Both the position numbers and the translations under genes were made by a program. Shown here one piece after another: positions 40,997 through 50,791 of a DNA stretch of 64,000 nucleotides. Origin of the DNA: Bacteroides sp. 224 (GTDB lineage Bacteria > Bacteroidota > Bacteroidia > Bacteroidales > Bacteroidaceae); contig NZ_QVMK01000005.1 of assembly GCF_010500995.1 (NCBI RefSeq), positions 41,309-105,308 on the forward strand, read 5' to 3'. Position 1 is the stretch's first letter. Each line of letters starts with the position of its first letter. The notes beneath the pieces were generated by a model, which did no database searches, was not told where the DNA came from, and saw only the letters and a list, made by a program, of their open reading frames with translations.

Positions 40997-41109
40997 GGTA
41001 CGCGGAAAAACGGAATGAGCGGATGAACGCGGAATATATATTTCTGTCCTTATGTGGCAAGAAAAAATAATTCCGCGTGTTTCCGCTCATTCCGTTTTTT
41101 CCGCGTACC
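40997..41109. repeat. Hairpin element (CGCGGAA type), copy 2
   Basis: The arms GGTACGCGGAAAAACGGAAT and the complementary ATTCCGTTTTTTCCGCGTAC enclose further GCGGA units. The loop with GTCCTTATGTGGCA is the reverse complement, with few changes, of the loop at 1456-1574. The two copies are thus inverted relative to each other and about 39.5 kb apart. Confidence 0.85.
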
Positions 41110-41242
41110 CATTTCCCTCAAAACACAACAAAAGAGCTAAATTCTCCATCTAATCTCCCTTCCCCTTGAACAAAACCCTCTCTATTTTATTAATATTATA
41201 TAAAGCAGGATTTTGAGAAGAATAAATAATAAGGATAGTAAT

Positions 41243-42412
41243 ATGAAATCATGGTTTCCTAAAGGTGAAATACGAATTAATAAAAAACGGCTCATTATAG
41301 GCGCACTTATACTGATCGTTTTAATAGGCATTTATGTATATGTTTCCAGACCCCGAAAGGCTCTGCCTTCTCTTGCTATTGTAACTGTGGAGCAAGTTAA
41401 GAAAAGTAATGTAGAAATCTATGGAGAATATGTAGGTCGCATTCGGGCACAGAACGTGGTAGAGGTAAGAGCACGCGTGGAAGGTTATCTCGAAAAGATG
41501 CTTTTTAATGAAGGTACATACGTAGAGAAAAATCAGTTGCTATTTGTGATTAATCAAGATCAATATAAAGCTAAAGTCGATAAAGCGCGTGCCCAACTGA
41601 TGAAGGATGAGGCACAAGCACTAAAAGCCGATAGAGATTTAAAGAGAATTAAACCACTGAAGGAGTTGAATGCAGCCAGCCAACTCGATTTGGATAATGC
41701 TTCTGCTGCTTATGAAACCGCTGTTGCCTCTGTAGCCATGAGTAAAGCCGATTTGAGACAAGCACAGATGGAGCTCGCTCATACTATGGTGCGCTCTCCC
41801 ATAGCAGGGTATATTACAGATAGTAAAGTAGGTTTGGGAACACTGGTTGGTGTGAATGGTAAGTCGCTTCTGGTATCTGTGGTAAACAGTGATACAGTTT
41901 GGGTTGATTTCAGTATGACAGCTCTCGACTACCTGAAAAGCAAAGAAAGAAATGTAAATATCGGACAGCAAGATGCCTCCCGTTCCTGGCAACCCACTGT
42001 CGCTATCACATTAGCCGATAACACCATCTACCCTCATAAGGGGCTGGTCGATTTTGCAGACCCACAGGTAGACCCTGAAACCGGTACCTTTTCGGTTCGT
42101 GCAGAAATGATAAATCCCGATCGCATTCTGCTACCCGGACAGTTTACCAAGGTGAAATTGCTACTGGATGTGAGAGAGGATGCCATTGTAGTTCCTGCAA
42201 AAGCAGTAATCGTAGAAAAAGGAGGAGCCAATGTATTTGTTGTGCGTAAAGATTCTATTGTAGAGAAACGCTTCATAGAGCTTGGCCCTGAAATAGATAA
42301 TAATACCATGATAGAAAGAGGATTGGCTGCCGGAGAATATGTAGTGGTAGAAGGTGTTCATAAACTAACCTCCGGTGTGAAAGTGAAAGTGCAAGAATCC
42401 GAAACCCATTAA
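41243..42412 (+). CDS. RND efflux periplasmic adaptor (membrane fusion protein)
   Basis: The 389-residue protein has an N-terminal membrane anchor (LIIGALILIVLIGIYVYV), a lipoyl-like half (VEVRARVEGYLEKMLFNEGT), a coiled-coil hairpin (residues about 100-165, rich in Lys, Ala and Asp) and beta-barrel domains ending in GVHKLTSGVKVKVQ. It links the inner-membrane pump to the outer-membrane channel. A TTG start ten codons upstream is open but lacks support. The stop is 11 bp before the pump gene. Confidence 0.9.
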   Translation: MKSWFPKGEIRINKKRLIIGALILIVLIGIYVYVSRPRKALPSLAIVTVEQVKKSNVEIYGEYVGRIRAQNVVEVRARVEGYLEKMLFNEGTYVEKNQLLFVINQDQYKAKVDKARAQLMKDEAQALKADRDLKRIKPLKELNAASQLDLDNASAAYETAVASVAMSKADLRQAQMELAHTMVRSPIAGYITDSKVGLGTLVGVNGKSLLVSVVNSDTVWVDFSMTALDYLKSKERNVNIGQQDASRSWQPTVAITLADNTIYPHKGLVDFADPQVDPETGTFSVRAEMINPDRILLPGQFTKVKLLLDVREDAIVVPAKAVIVEKGGANVFVVRKDSIVEKRFIELGPEIDNNTMIERGLAAGEYVVVEGVHKLTSGVKVKVQESETH

Positions 42413-42423
42413 GATTGTAAAAG

Positions 42424-45400
42424 ATGAAAGTAAGCTTTTTTATAGACAGGCCTGTTTTCTCCATTGTAATTTCCATACTCATTGTTATTGTGGGAGTTAT
42501 CGGATTGCAGATGCTACCTGTAGATCAATACCCACAAATAACTCCTCCCGTGGTAAAAGTAAGTGCTTCTTATCCCGGGGCAAGTGCTACTACTGTCTCT
42601 CAGGCGGTGGCTACTCCTATCGAACAGCAAATTAACGGAACACCGGGGATGATCTACATGGAATCGAGCAGTTCTAATTCCGGAGGATTCTCTGCCACCA
42701 TCACCTTTGATATATCGACAGATGTTGACTTGGCAGCTGTGGAGATTCAAAACAGAATCAAGTTGGCAGAGTCGAGCTTACCTGCTGAGGTTGTTCAGAA
42801 CGGGCTTTCGGTTGAGAAACAAGCTCCGGGACAACTGTTGACACTTGCCTTGATATCCCATGATCCTAAGTTTGATGAAATATACCTGAGTAACTTTGCT
42901 ACCATTAATGTATTGGATGTGATTCGACGTATTCCCGGAGTAGGTCGCGTTTCGAATGTCGGTAGTCGCTACTACGCCATGCAGATTTGGGTACAACCCG
43001 ATAAACTGGCAAGTTTTGGTCTAACCATACAAGATTTGCAGAGCGCGTTGAAAGATCAGAATCGGGAATCGGCAGCCGGTGTACTCGGACAGCAACCCGT
43101 TACAGGGTTAGATGTTACCATCCCTATTACTACACGAGGTCGACTTTCTACCGTAAGCGAGTTCGAAGAAATAGTAGTTCGTGCCAATGAAAATGGCTCC
43201 GTGATTCGTTTGCGCGATGTAGCTCGCGTCTCTCTGGAAGCATCCTCTTACAATACCGAAAGTGGATTGGATGGAGAAAATGCTGCCATCCTCCGAATAT
43301 ATATGTTGCCCGGAGCGAATGCTTTGGAGGTGGCCGGGAATGTAAAAGAAGCTATGAAGGAAATTAGTGCAAACTTCCCCGAAGGTCTGAGCTATGATAT
43401 TCCGTTTGATATGACTACCTATATATCGGAATCTATTCACGAAGTATATAAAACTCTTTTTGAGGCCTTGTTTTTGGTAATTGTAGTTGTTTTCCTGTCT
43501 TTGCAAAATTGGAGAGCTACACTTATTCCGGTAATAGCCGTACCTATTTCTTTAATCGGAACTTTCGGCTTTATGCTGATCTTCGGTTTCTCTTTAAATC
43601 TGCTTACCCTCTTGGGGTTGGTATTAGCCATTGGTATTGTGGTAGATGATGCCATTGTGGTAGTAGAAAATGTGGAGCGCATTATGGCAGAAGAGAAACT
43701 AAGTGCGTATGAAGCCACCAAAAAAGCCATGGACGGATTGGCCGGTGCTCTGATTGCCACCTCCTTGGTACTGGCAGCAGTATTTATCCCGGTAAGCTTT
43801 CTGCCGGGAATTACCGGACAGCTTTATCGACAGTTTACAGTGACGATTGTAGTTTCGGTACTTATATCTACAGTGGTAGCCCTGACATTGAGCCCTGTGA
43901 TGTGCTCATTGATCTTAAAACCCAATCATAAAAAGAGGAATATCGTTTTTCGGAAGATAAACTATTGGTTAAATATGGGCAACCGTAAATACATTGCCCA
44001 AATCAGAAAGGTAGTAAAGCATCCTAAGCGTGTATTAACATCTTTCGGTATGATTCTCATTTTTATCTTTATTATCCATAAAATTATTCCAAGTAGCTTT
44101 TTACCCAAAGAAGATCAGGGATATTTTACGGTAGAGTTGGAATTACCCGAGGGAGCTACCCTGGAACGCAGTCGGAGAGTAACCGAACGTGCCATGGCCT
44201 ATCTGGAGCAGCATCCGGATGTGGAATATGTACTGAGTGTAGTAGGTAGTAGTCCGCGGGTAGGTAGCAATCAGTCTCGTAGTGAAATGACCGTTATTCT
44301 CAAGCCTTGGGATAAACGTGAAAGTAGCTCGATGGATGAAGTGATGAATGAAGTGCGGGAAGAACTGAGTAAATACCCCGAATCGAAAGTCTTTCTGACC
44401 ACCCCTCCCGTGATACCCGGACTTGGAACATCCGGTGGATTCGAAATGCAGTTAGAAGCTCGTGGAGATGCCACTTTTGATAATCTGGTAGATGCAGTTG
44501 ATACATTAATGTATTATGCTTCTCAACGAAAAGAGTTAGAAGGATTGTCTTCTTCTTTGCAAGCCGAAATCCCTCAATTATATTTCGATGTAGACAGAGA
44601 CAGAGCGAAACTGCAGGGAGTACCGATGGCCGATATTTTTTCTACCATGAAGGCTTATACCGGCTCTGTGTATGTTAATGATTTTAATATGTTCAATCGT
44701 ATATATAAGGTGTATATACAGGCGGAGGCCCCTTATCGGGAGCACAAAGACAATATCAATCTATTCTTTGTTCGTGCCGCCAATGGTTCGATGATTCCCC
44801 TAACCTCGTTGGGAGGAGCCTCTTATACCACAGGCCCGGGCAGTGTCAGACGCTTTAATATGTTTACTGCTTCTGTAATCAGGGGAGGAGCTGCTCAAGG
44901 ATATAGTTCCGGGCAGGCCATGCAAATTATGGAAGATATTGCTAATAGGCATTTACCCGAAAATATAGCCGTGGAGTGGAGTGGGCTTTCTTATCAGGAA
45001 AAACAGGCAGGAGGGCAAACGGGCATGGTGCTTGCACTGGTATTCTTATTTGTATTTCTCTTTCTGGCTGCCCAATATGAGAGCTGGCTGGTACCTATAT
45101 CCGTTCTTTTATCCTTGCCTATTGCGGCTCTCGGTGCCTATCTTGGTGTATGGCTCTGCGGATTGGAAAATGATGTGTACTTTCAGATCGGCTTGGTAAT
45201 GCTTATGGGTATGGCAGCCAAGAATGCAATCTTAATTGTAGAATTTGCCAAAGAAAAAGCCGATAAAGGCGAAGACTTGCTACAATCTGCCATTCATGCG
45301 GCCCGACTGCGCTTTCGTCCTATCCTGATGACCTCTTTGGCTTTTATTCTGGGAATGCTTCCCATGGTTATAGCCAGTGGCCCTGGGTCTGCCAGCCGAC

Positions 45401-45531
45401 AAGCCATAGGTACGGGCGTGTTTTTCGGGATGATCTTTGCTGTTATATTCGGTATTGTAATGGTTCCTTTCTTTTTCATCTTAATTTATAAAGGAAGGAA
45501 TAAATTTAAAAAGAAGAACATTAAGCTATGA
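42424..45531 (+). CDS. RND multidrug efflux pump, AcrB/MexB (HAE1) type
   Basis: The 1035-residue inner-membrane pump has twelve predicted helices and two large periplasmic loops. The N terminus FIDRPVFSIVISILIVIVGV and the proton-relay aspartates in LAIGIVVDDAIVVVENVERI are diagnostic for HAE-type pumps. The N-terminal porter region has TPPVVKVSASYPGASATTVS. It exports amphiphilic compounds using the proton gradient. It is the central gene of a three-gene operon and overlaps the next gene by 4 bp (ATGA). Confidence 0.95.
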   Translation: MKVSFFIDRPVFSIVISILIVIVGVIGLQMLPVDQYPQITPPVVKVSASYPGASATTVSQAVATPIEQQINGTPGMIYMESSSSNSGGFSATITFDISTDVDLAAVEIQNRIKLAESSLPAEVVQNGLSVEKQAPGQLLTLALISHDPKFDEIYLSNFATINVLDVIRRIPGVGRVSNVGSRYYAMQIWVQPDKLASFGLTIQDLQSALKDQNRESAAGVLGQQPVTGLDVTIPITTRGRLSTVSEFEEIVVRANENGSVIRLRDVARVSLEASSYNTESGLDGENAAILRIYMLPGANALEVAGNVKEAMKEISANFPEGLSYDIPFDMTTYISESIHEVYKTLFEALFLVIVVVFLSLQNWRATLIPVIAVPISLIGTFGFMLIFGFSLNLLTLLGLVLAIGIVVDDAIVVVENVERIMAEEKLSAYEATKKAMDGLAGALIATSLVLAAVFIPVSFLPGITGQLYRQFTVTIVVSVLISTVVALTLSPVMCSLILKPNHKKRNIVFRKINYWLNMGNRKYIAQIRKVVKHPKRVLTSFGMILIFIFIIHKIIPSSFLPKEDQGYFTVELELPEGATLERSRRVTERAMAYLEQHPDVEYVLSVVGSSPRVGSNQSRSEMTVILKPWDKRESSSMDEVMNEVREELSKYPESKVFLTTPPVIPGLGTSGGFEMQLEARGDATFDNLVDAVDTLMYYASQRKELEGLSSSLQAEIPQLYFDVDRDRAKLQGVPMADIFSTMKAYTGSVYVNDFNMFNRIYKVYIQAEAPYREHKDNINLFFVRAANGSMIPLTSLGGASYTTGPGSVRRFNMFTASVIRGGAAQGYSSGQAMQIMEDIANRHLPENIAVEWSGLSYQEKQAGGQTGMVLALVFLFVFLFLAAQYESWLVPISVLLSLPIAALGAYLGVWLCGLENDVYFQIGLVMLMGMAAKNAILIVEFAKEKADKGEDLLQSAIHAARLRFRPILMTSLAFILGMLPMVIASGPGSASRQAIGTGVFFGMIFAVIFGIVMVPFFFILIYKGRNKFKKKNIKL

Positions 45532-46910
45532 AATTAAAAATAATAAAGATAGGATGCCGGAGTGTCTGTCTCTTATTAATAGGGATTGCTTTATACTCAT
45601 GTAAGATTGGGAAAAGCTACTCTCGTCCTGAGATGGCATTGCCGGATAGTCTTTGGAGCAATCAAAACTATCTTAGTATGGCAGACCGTGAGTGGTGGGA
45701 AGTCTATACAGATGGCCCTCTAAAGCAATTGATAGAAAAAACACTCCTTTATAATAAAGACTTGAAGATAGCTGCTGCCCGTGTGAAAGAAATGGCAGCC
45801 CAACGCCGGATTAGTACCTCCAATCTATATCCTCAACTCAACGGAATCATCTCGGGCGAACGTGAGTTCGAAAATGACGGTGGAGATCATTCTACTCAAT
45901 CCAATACCTTTGAGGCAAAGGCCTTATTATCTTGGGAGTTGGATCTTTGGGGCAATCTTCGTTGGGGAAAAGAGGCCGCTGTAGCCGAATACCTGCAATC
46001 TGTAGAAGCGCAACGCGCCCTCCGGATGTCTATTGTGGCAGAGGTAGCCCAATCTTATTATGAATTGGTAGCGTTAGATAATGAGTTAGCTATTGTGAAA
46101 CAAACCCTCTATGCTCGCGAAGAAGGAGTGCGTATTGCCCGTCTTCGGTTCGAAGGAGGATTAACTTCCGAAACGGCTTATCAACAAGCCCGCTTAGAAG
46201 TGGCGCGTACTGCCACAATGGTTCCCGACCTTGAACGTGAAGTTGTTAAGAAAGAAAATGATATAGCTTTTCTTGCCGGAAAATTTCCTGAGCAAATAAA
46301 GAGAAGCAGGCTGCTCGAAGAGTATAATTACGCGGTTATGTTACCGGTAGGTATGCCTTCCGGTTTGTTGGAACGTCGTCCGGACATTCGTCGGGCAGAA
46401 CAAGCTTTAGTTGCTGCCAATGCCAACGTGGGGGTTGCTTATACTAATATGTTTCCCCGTATCACACTGACCGGACAATACGGCTTGGAGAGCAGCGAAC
46501 TGTCCGGCTTCTTAAAATCGCCTTATGCATTCATTGATGGAACCCTCTTGACTCCTCTTTTTGCTGCCGGCAAAAATCGGGCGGCATGGAAAGCTCGAAA
46601 AGCTGTATATGAACAAGCGTATTATGAATATGAAAAAACGGTGTTGAATGCATTCCGAGAAGTACATAATGCTATCATTGACTTCAATAAAGTACGGGAA
46701 ATGTGCGAATTGCAGGAAAGACTTGAAAAATCGGCCAAAAGCCATGTCGATTTATCGCAATTGCAATATATCAATGGAGTCATTAACTACCTCGATGTTT
46801 TAGATGCTCAGCGTGGTTACTTTGACGCACAAATTGGTCTAAGTAACGCCATTCGAGACGAATTAATTACTGTTGTTCAAATTTATAAAGCACTTGGTGG
46901 AGGCTGGTAA
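45528..46910 (+). CDS. Outer-membrane efflux channel, TolC/NodT type lipoprotein
   Basis: The 460-residue protein begins with a lipoprotein signal (GIALYSCKIGKSY, cysteine near residue 25). It contains two OEP repeats with long helices and the phrases LLSWELDLWGNLRWGKEA and LERRPDIRRAEQALVAANAN, the standard NodT signatures. It forms the trimeric exit channel for the pump encoded upstream. The start overlaps the pump stop (ATGA), so translation is coupled. No regulator gene is next to the operon. Confidence 0.92.
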   Translation: MKLKIIKIGCRSVCLLLIGIALYSCKIGKSYSRPEMALPDSLWSNQNYLSMADREWWEVYTDGPLKQLIEKTLLYNKDLKIAAARVKEMAAQRRISTSNLYPQLNGIISGEREFENDGGDHSTQSNTFEAKALLSWELDLWGNLRWGKEAAVAEYLQSVEAQRALRMSIVAEVAQSYYELVALDNELAIVKQTLYAREEGVRIARLRFEGGLTSETAYQQARLEVARTATMVPDLEREVVKKENDIAFLAGKFPEQIKRSRLLEEYNYAVMLPVGMPSGLLERRPDIRRAEQALVAANANVGVAYTNMFPRITLTGQYGLESSELSGFLKSPYAFIDGTLLTPLFAAGKNRAAWKARKAVYEQAYYEYEKTVLNAFREVHNAIIDFNKVREMCELQERLEKSAKSHVDLSQLQYINGVINYLDVLDAQRGYFDAQIGLSNAIRDELITVVQIYKALGGGW

Positions 46911-47384
46911 ATTCGAGACGTGCTCCAATGATTATGTGTGAATACATCGAAAAATCAGAGAAAGTCTTGAAAACGCTCTGTTTCGATTGTTCTGTTATAG
47001 ATTCTAAAGGTCAATTTAACCATTTGTCATTTTGCTATGATTTTACGTTTTTCTTGAACTCATTTATGATACACTTTTTAAGGAAAATATTCGTGTTTTA
47101 TTCTTTACTGCACAATAGGAATGCTTATTCGTTCCCAAAAAACGAGAATTTCGATTTCAGTAAGAAGTTTCAATGCGAAAGCTGAAATGCGAATTTGCTT
47201 AGAGAATGAATACGGAATGCTTTCAAAAAACAAAAAGAATAAGCAGATTTAGGTTAAATACTTTTTAGAATTAAAAAAAGATTTTTATTTTTGTCCCTGA
47301 GAAGTGGTTAATGGTCTATGATATGTTTAGCCATCTTTGTTCAATTAGTGTTTTTTAATCTTAATTCATGTAAAAATTAATCTC
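46911..47384. other. Intergenic region before the SusC/SusD locus
   Basis: This 474-bp AT-rich gap holds no gene I can support. A short open frame at 46928-47185 has no start context and atypical composition. Some similar strings occur (AATGCGAA twice near 47171-47190), but no array or hairpin of the kinds seen elsewhere. The only regulatory match is at 47286. Confidence 0.6.
47286..47293 (+). promoter_or_regulatory. -7 element TATTTTTG for the SusC/SusD operon
   Basis: TATTTTTG matches TAnnTTTG, 92 bp before the susC-like start. A T-rich -33 candidate lies about 20 bp upstream. The leader of about 85 nt is long enough for post-transcriptional control, but no fold is obvious. Confidence 0.5.
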
Positions 47385-50300
47385 ATGGTGAAAAAGCATT
47401 TCTTTTCGATGAGGAGTTCCAGCTATGAAAAACAGGAATCCTCTCTTTTTTTGAAAATGTGCCTTTTATTGCTTTTTTTATTTACTGCTAATGTATGGGC
47501 AGTCGGGCAACAACCTCCCGAAAGAATCTCAATGAAATTAAGCAATGTAAGTTTAGAAGCTTTTTTTGATGCAGTGTCATCAAGGGCAGGTGTAAACTTT
47601 AGCTACGATGTTGCTATTTTGAAAGGTGCCCGTAAAGTTTCGGTAGATGCAACTAATGAAGCTTGGGCTTCGGTGGTTCGCAAAACAATTGAGCCTTTAG
47701 GGTATGTTCTTGAAGCTTCAGGAAAAACTGCCTATATTACTAAAAGAGCTGCTGGTAAGGGCTCCATGCGTGGTCTTGTTGTAGATGACCTGGGAGAACC
47801 CCTGATTGGTGTAAATGTACGAATCAAAGAGCGTCCAAGTGTAGGGGTAACTACCAATATAGATGGAGCTTTTGCTATTGAAGCAAGTGATGCTGAAACA
47901 TTACTCTTCACCTACATCGGTATGGCTACAAAAGAAGTAAAACTTCAAAAAGGCGTAACTTCTTATAATGTAACGATGGCTTCAGATAAAGATTTGGAGT
48001 TGGAAGAAGTTGTAGTAGAAGCAGGTATTATTCAGCGAGACAGAATGGGATTTACCGGATCATACCGCAGTGTAAACCAAGAAGAACTGAGAGCCGTTGG
48101 TAATATCAACGTACTTCAGAGTTTGAAAACGCTCGACCCTTCTTTTGTTGTTTCCGATAATATGTCGATGGGTTCCGACCCTAACACAATGGCCAGAATT
48201 AGCATGCGTGGAGGTACTACGATGACTATTTCGGGCATTTATGACGATACAACGACCAATCCCAACGAACCTCTCTTTGTTCTCGATGGTTTCGAAACCA
48301 ATCTGCAAACGATTAACGATTTGGATATCAATAGAATCGAATCTATCACCTTGCTTAAAGATGCTGCTTCTACCGCTATTTATGGTTCGAAAGGAGCAAA
48401 CGGAGTAGTGGTTGTAGAAACTATCAAACCCAAAGTTGGCGAAGTGATGATTAACTATAGCGGCGATGCGCAAGTGGCATGGGCAGATTTGAGCGTTTAC
48501 AACATGATGAACGCTGCCGAGAAATTGGAATTTGAAATTTTGGCCGGTCGTTATGGCGATTTGAATAACTGGGCGGGCAATAGAGAAAGTATTGCGCAAT
48601 ATCATCGGGCACTGGAAAATGTGCAAAGAGGTGTGGATATGTACTGGCTAAAAGAACCTATTCAGACAGCCATCACACAATCTCATTCACTGAATGTGTC
48701 GGGAGGTGATAAAGGATTTCTGTATCAGATAGGCGCCATGTTCAAGGATATTGAAGGGGTAATGAAAGGTTCTGATCGTCAGACGTTCGGTGGAAATATG
48801 CGTATGACTTATCGTAAAGACAAGTTTAATGTTTCAAATAACTTGAGCGTTAGTGTAACCAATGGTAATAATAGTTCTTGGGGTTCCTTCTCTGATTTTG
48901 CGAATGCCAATCCTTATTATCCGATGACTAATGAAGACGGAACTATACCTCGTGATTTGGATGTATATAAACGTGGTGAGGGCTATGAACCCATAACCGC
49001 TACCAATCCGTATTACAATGCCATGTTGCCTTCGGAGTCCAGATCTAAAATACTCTCTATTACCAACAATACCAATCTTAACTGGTATATTAAAGACAAT
49101 TTACGTTGGACGGCCTCGATGAGTTTGAGTACGTCTAATTCGGATAATATGAACTTTACCGATCCGGCTCACACTAAGTATGCTTCGTTAGATTATACCA
49201 AGCAGGGAGAATATGCTTCATCGGTTTCGAGAAGCTGGCGTTATGCAATGAATACCGGTTTGAGCTATGCGCTCTCTTTGAAAGAACATAATCTTACTTT
49301 CAACGGTCGCACTGAGATAAGTTCTACTTCATCGAATACTGAGTCGTTTACGGCTACCGGATTTCCGAAAGGAGTAGGTGCTATACCTTCTTTTGCCTAT
49401 TCGTTCAAAGAAAACTCAACGCCAGGATATCGTGAAGATATCAATCGTGCAGTTAGTTTCCTGGGTACTTTCAATTACAACTATAAGTATCGTTACCTGT
49501 TTGATGCAAGTATCTCAAGTGATGGTTCCACAGCTTTTGGTCGCGATGAGAAATTCCAGACATTCTGGTCGGTAGGAGCCGGATGGAACATCCACAAGGA
49601 AGAATTTGCCAAAGATTGGAATTGGATGCAGGAACTGAAGTTGCGCGGATCATACGGTAGCAACGGTAATCAGAACGTGAGCAACCTGACAAGTAATGTA
49701 TATAGCTACTACTCTGGTAGCGATATATTCGGTACTGCCTCTTATCTATCCGGTTATGCCAATCCGAATTTAGAGTGGCAAGTGGTGAAAAAAGCCTCTG
49801 TAGGTCTTGACATTATGTTTTGGGAGAATCGTTTGTTGTTGACTATGGATTATTATCACACCAATACCGATCCATTGGTAGTCTCTATTCAGCAGAAACC
49901 TTCTTCCGGGTTATCTTCTTTGCCCATAAACATGGGACATTTGAATACCAATGGTTTCGAATTTAATGTGAACTGGTATGCTATCAAAGATATCAAAAAC
50001 CGTATTATGCTGAGTTTCCGACTGAACGGGAACACCTATAAATCCAAATATGGCGGTTTTGGCGCAGCTTTGAAAGAATTGAACGACGCGTATAAAAAAG
50101 ATTCTTCGGTAGATAAAGAATTGAACTTAAACTCATTGGTACAGTATCGGGATGGCGAAAGTCCTACCGCTCTTTATGCGGTTCGTTCGTTGGGTATCGA
50201 CCCGTCAACTGGTAAAGAAGTATTTCTCACCAAAAACGGGATGCCTACCTTTGAATTCAATATTGACGACCGTGTGAAGATAGCCGATACAAATTCAAAA

Positions 50301-50756
50301 ATACGCGGTGTATTCGGTGTATCGTTCACTTACAAGAATTTGCAAGCCAGTATTAACTTGCGTTATAACCTCGGCTCGTATGCTTTCAACGATGCTTTAT
50401 TTAATAAGGTAGAGAATATCCTCTCAAGCAATATTGCTCACAATCAAGATAAACGTGCTTTGTATAGTAGATGGAAGAATGAGGGTGACATATCACAGTA
50501 CAAGGGTATTTCGTTGGGTACCAAAACTCAGATCTCATCTCGTTTTGTTCAGCGTGACAATTATCTCCGTGGTGAGAGCGCTCGACTTAGTTGGGACTTT
50601 TCCAGAGACGAATGGGTGAAGCGTTTGTTCCTGAAAGACTTGCGATTCAATGTTTCGTTCAATGATTTCTTCGATTTGAGCGAGATGAAACGTGAAAGAG
50701 GAATAAACTATCCGTTCCAGAGAGCCGTCTCTTTCGGGTTAAGTGCTCGTTTCTAA
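47385..50756 (+). CDS. SusC-like TonB-dependent receptor with STN domain
   Basis: The 1123-residue outer-membrane transporter has a signal sequence (MCLLLLFLFTANVWA), then a secretin/TonB N-terminal (STN) domain (MKLSNVSLEAFFDAVSSRAG), which usually talks to an anti-sigma factor. A carboxypeptidase-regulatory-like domain follows (GLVVDDLGEPLIGVNVRIKE), then the plug (ITLLKDAASTAIYGSKGANG) and a barrel ending in FGLSARF. It imports a large substrate bound by the SusD partner. An STN domain predicts control by a FecI/FecR-type sigma/anti-sigma pair, but none is encoded here. It is first in a five-gene group. Confidence 0.93.
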   Translation: MVKKHFFSMRSSSYEKQESSLFLKMCLLLLFLFTANVWAVGQQPPERISMKLSNVSLEAFFDAVSSRAGVNFSYDVAILKGARKVSVDATNEAWASVVRKTIEPLGYVLEASGKTAYITKRAAGKGSMRGLVVDDLGEPLIGVNVRIKERPSVGVTTNIDGAFAIEASDAETLLFTYIGMATKEVKLQKGVTSYNVTMASDKDLELEEVVVEAGIIQRDRMGFTGSYRSVNQEELRAVGNINVLQSLKTLDPSFVVSDNMSMGSDPNTMARISMRGGTTMTISGIYDDTTTNPNEPLFVLDGFETNLQTINDLDINRIESITLLKDAASTAIYGSKGANGVVVVETIKPKVGEVMINYSGDAQVAWADLSVYNMMNAAEKLEFEILAGRYGDLNNWAGNRESIAQYHRALENVQRGVDMYWLKEPIQTAITQSHSLNVSGGDKGFLYQIGAMFKDIEGVMKGSDRQTFGGNMRMTYRKDKFNVSNNLSVSVTNGNNSSWGSFSDFANANPYYPMTNEDGTIPRDLDVYKRGEGYEPITATNPYYNAMLPSESRSKILSITNNTNLNWYIKDNLRWTASMSLSTSNSDNMNFTDPAHTKYASLDYTKQGEYASSVSRSWRYAMNTGLSYALSLKEHNLTFNGRTEISSTSSNTESFTATGFPKGVGAIPSFAYSFKENSTPGYREDINRAVSFLGTFNYNYKYRYLFDASISSDGSTAFGRDEKFQTFWSVGAGWNIHKEEFAKDWNWMQELKLRGSYGSNGNQNVSNLTSNVYSYYSGSDIFGTASYLSGYANPNLEWQVVKKASVGLDIMFWENRLLLTMDYYHTNTDPLVVSIQQKPSSGLSSLPINMGHLNTNGFEFNVNWYAIKDIKNRIMLSFRLNGNTYKSKYGGFGAALKELNDAYKKDSSVDKELNLNSLVQYRDGESPTALYAVRSLGIDPSTGKEVFLTKNGMPTFEFNIDDRVKIADTNSKIRGVFGVSFTYKNLQASINLRYNLGSYAFNDALFNKVENILSSNIAHNQDKRALYSRWKNEGDISQYKGISLGTKTQISSRFVQRDNYLRGESARLSWDFSRDEWVKRLFLKDLRFNVSFNDFFDLSEMKRERGINYPFQRAVSFGLSARF

Positions 50757-50791
50757 CGATGACAAACACTAATTAATAAAATCTATAAAAT

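Noticed and set aside
46928..47185. 85-residue open frame between the efflux operon and the susC-like gene
   Set aside because: No recognisable motif, no start context, and phenylalanine/serine-rich AT-driven composition; treated as non-coding.
48060..48626. 188-residue minus-strand open frame
   Set aside because: It is an antisense shadow within the SusC-like receptor gene; composition is histidine- and isoleucine-rich, as expected from reverse reading.
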